DNA of 28,943 nt, taken from positions 1 through 28,943 of the forward strand of contig SDVU01000019.1 of the NCBI GenBank assembly GCA_016256075.1, read 5' to 3'. This DNA comes from Dictyocoela muelleri. Its lineage: Eukaryota > Microsporidia. The notes under the pieces are model-generated. The model was not told the origin of the DNA and made no database searches. It saw only the letters and a program-made list of their open reading frames with translations. Shown here in pieces: positions 26,690 to 28,943 of the stretch. Position numbers and translations under genes: made by a program. The stretch's first letter is position 1, and each line of letters begins with the position of its first letter.

Positions 26690-27290
26690 TAGAACATCTC
26701 ATCTTTCACAATTGCCATTTCTTTTAGCTTTTTATTCCAATAATTTTCCATTTAAACCAACTTCTTTTTTCAAGTTTAACTGGTTTTATGACTAATTCTG
26801 TACCAAATTGAAATTGCTCGAGAATGAGGTTTTTTTTTATTGAAATTGGCATTCGGAGGACCATAGTAATTTTTGAGCTGTTTTTTATCCTTGGTAAATT
26901 ATATTTAGCCCTTTTATAAACTTAATAGAATTCAACAACATGATGTGTCATCTCATTATTCTTACAATATGTTTTGCGAAACCAATCAAAGGTAAAATAG
27001 TATTCGAACAAGTATTTTCAGTATAAAATAAAAATTGAGATGCAAAAAAAATGTTTCACATGAGGTGACGATAGACAAAGCAAGAATAAGTCTTACATTT
27101 CATGCAACTTAAAAATTATTTTTATTTTATGATAAACACAAAGATTAAATTTTCCTCAAAAAAATTTGACTTAGATGAAAAGACAGCTTTCTAATCTGAC
27201 TGTTATATATATTGAATTAAAAGATAACTATAATGCTGGTTTAAAATTCATAATAATCTTTATGAAATAAATTTTGTTATCATCTTTTTC
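26690..27290. other. Intergenic stretch with possible decayed coding on the minus strand
   Basis: No feature is firmly supported. The minus strand between about 26720 and 27000 translates into broken strings with a coding look (for example KNYYGPPNANFNKKKPHSRA in one frame and KPVKLEKRSWFKWKI in another). I could not assign these to a family. Confidence 0.3.
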
Positions 27291-27296
27291 TAAATG

Positions 27297-27747
27297 GCCA
27301 GAAATCTCGGCTGTTAACACTCTTGAATATAAAATTTAAGTATCGAGGTTTGAATCCCGCTGGTGTCAATTTTTTTTAAATAATGAATGAATGACATTAA
27401 GCGGTCAAAAGCTATGGAAATATACTTACAATGTCATTTGTTCCAGTGAGGTACAGCTGATTATGACTTGTTATATCATGAATATGAAGTTGAAAGGGTA
27501 TTTAGTTGTGGTTATGAGTGCGGTGACGCATTTTAGCAAAACTAAGTATTAAAAATTCATGAATGGCTACTAATTATCTGCATCATGCTGAGTTATCGAT
27601 TATACGAAAACCGTGTATACAGCTGCGCTTCTAGATAGCTTAGGAAGTGACGTATTATTAGAACACCAAGATCTATAGGTCTAAAGATTAAGGTTAGTAA
27701 TTACGTTCCGGGTTGTCAGCCATATATTTTTGTCAGCATGTAATATA
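27297..27747 (+). mobile_element. Full-length SINE-like element, copy G
   Basis: The head GCCAGAAATCTCGGCTGTTA leads to a B-box GGTTTGAATCC (27347-27357). The body follows, with GACATTAAGCGGTCAAAAGC, CCAGTGAGGTACAGCTGATT, GAGTGCGGTGACGCATTTTA, GAAGTGACGTATTATTAGAA and GGTCTAAAG, and the tail is TGTCAGCATGTAATATA. TAAATG lies on both sides (27291-27296 and 27748-27753), a possible 6-bp target duplication, though weak in such AT-rich DNA. The A-box is worn. Confidence 0.8.
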
Positions 27748-27753
27748 TAAATG

Positions 27754-28220
27754 AAAATATAATTTATAAAAATAGAGTATTATAATACTGGTCGGTAACT
27801 TCTCAGCGAACTTTGAAATAATTTATCGAACATTGAACTGTTTTTCAACTCATAACTGTATTTAATTTATTTTATCGTATGATATGAGAAAATATAAATT
27901 TTTTAAAGGTCAATTTCAGACAAAAGTTGAGTAATTTTAAAGTATATTGGATGTTTAATCACGATTTTGATAATAAATTAAGATGTATAATGGTGGAAAA
28001 TTTTAATGTTATTATATAGATTTTAAAGATCTTCTTTCGTAAGTGGCCGAATCAAAGGTCTCTACCTTGAAATATTAAAAATTTCAAAAATTTGAATAAG
28101 CGCCGTTTCTTTTATTTTTTTGTTGGTGGGGCAAATATCGGAGAACCAGTCCCGCGAATAAAGCACAATTGATAAAAAAAATAAAGACTGATAAACTGGT
28201 GTGGGGATTTTATATTTTAT
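27754..28220. other. AT-rich spacer, nothing recognised
   Basis: No gene or repeat is supported. Confidence 0.4.
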
Positions 28221-28224
28221 TTGT

Positions 28225-28620
28225 GAGAAAGGTTAGCGAATTATTACGATAAGCTCAACGGCATGAATAAAAGTATTATATGATTGTATAATGATACAAG
28301 TAATTTAATGAGCATAATTGATGATTTGAAAAAACAAAACACACTACATCATTTTGACTCCGATTAAGACAATGAATTAAAATGCGATGCTTCTGATTTT
28401 GGAATTGGTGAATGCTTTCACAAAATAATAAATTAATCAGCTTATAATCATAAAATTTTCAATTTCCGAATTGAATATACTACAATTGAAAAGGAGACAT
28501 TAGCAATATTTGATTCCCTGAAAAACCTCAAATAAATTATATTTAGCTCATTTTAAATACAAACAGATGATAATAATTTATCTTTTGAAGGTCAACTGTC
28601 AAAAATAATAGAGATGTTTG
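28225..28620 (+). pseudogene. Fossil Ty3/Gypsy pol fragment (RNase H region)
   Basis: Translated pieces carry the CDASDFGIG signature and, further on, ISELNYTTIEKETLAIFDSL. These are hallmarks of the RNase H-type domain that follows reverse transcriptase in Ty3/Gypsy LTR retrotransposons. The piece is broken, with several breaks, and appears old. Only part of pol is present, and no long terminal repeats are seen in the window. It is a fossil of uncertain total extent. Confidence 0.6.
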
Positions 28621-28754
28621 TTTTTACGGAAGAATACACTTAGGCCTATTTTTCACATAATATTAAAATAGGTTATAAAATAAATAAAAATGTTTATATT
28701 TTTAATTTACATTTTAACTTCAGGTCTATTTTCCTTATGTATCGAAGCTCTAAA

Positions 28755-28943
28755 GCAGTGTTTCATAACCTTTATTGATTTGTGACTATTTTTCACTCCC
28801 CCCCCCCCTTCAGACTTTTTTTAAAAAATCCCCCCACCCATAGACTTTTTATAAAAAAATATCCCTTCCTATATAAAATTTGTGTCAGTGTAAATAAAAA
28901 CTTAAACAAACTAAGGTAAATTTTTGTAATTTTTTATAAAATT
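28755..28943 (+). mobile_element. hAT-like left terminus running off the window
   Basis: AGCAGTGTTTCATAACCTTT resembles the hAT terminus CAGTGTTTCTCAACC. It is followed by C-rich subterminal blocks: an eleven-base C run at 28798-28808, CCCCCCACCCATAGAC and ATCCCTTCC, each followed by a T/A stretch. The other end would lie beyond the window. Confidence 0.4.

Overview
The window is a very AT-rich, gene-poor eukaryotic segment dominated by decayed mobile DNA. Only one large intact gene is certain: an intronless 2042-codon SEN1-type RNA/DNA helicase at 13000-19128 (+). A second, small membrane-protein gene is likely at 1903-2274 (-). Both ATGs are preceded within a few bases by a C-run (TACCCCTCA) or G-run (AAGAAGGGTT). 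This resembles the CCC-like/GGG-like start-proximal signal described for microsporidia. With the lack of introns, strong A+T bias, long low-complexity inserts and DNA-transposon load, it suggests a microsporidian with a large, transposon-rich genome (Edhazardia/Anncaliia/Hamiltosporidium type). That assignment is an inference; no rRNA or other marker gene is present.

Layout. 1-2.4 kb: MULE-type transposase remnant, an AT-rich hairpin element, short tandem arrays and the small membrane-protein gene. 2.9-4.0 kb: fragments and one full copy of a tRNA-derived SINE-like repeat. 4.2-6.5 kb: a foldback element with further insertions inside it. 6.6-9.2 kb: GC-rich patches, a Merlin/ISXO2 transposase remnant, and a terminal-inverted-repeat (TIR) element into which a 691-bp Merlin-like element has inserted with an 8-bp target duplication. 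9.4-10.2 kb: a 511-bp TIR element between two 88-bp direct repeats. 10.6-12.9 kb: a hAT-type element with perfect 8-bp target duplication carrying a SINE, a SINE interrupted by a hAT-like segment, and a third SINE ending about 120 bp before the helicase start codon.

Downstream of the helicase: an inverted-repeat element (19.27-19.63 kb), a truncated SINE, a 15-bp minisatellite, then a 3.1-kb foldback element (21424-24558) that is nearly one huge palindrome of 22-bp arrays and TTAACCC-like arrays. Then come a 2016-bp pogo/Tigger element with TA target duplication (24670-26685), another full SINE (27297-27747), a fossil Ty3/Gypsy pol fragment and a hAT-like terminus at the window edge.

The most notable observations are the dispersed tRNA-derived SINE-like family (about seven copies or pieces in 29 kb, with recognisable A and B boxes) and the two related foldback elements sharing internal modules. 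The host genes do not form an operon or pathway; the window mainly records repeated nested insertion around one conserved helicase gene.
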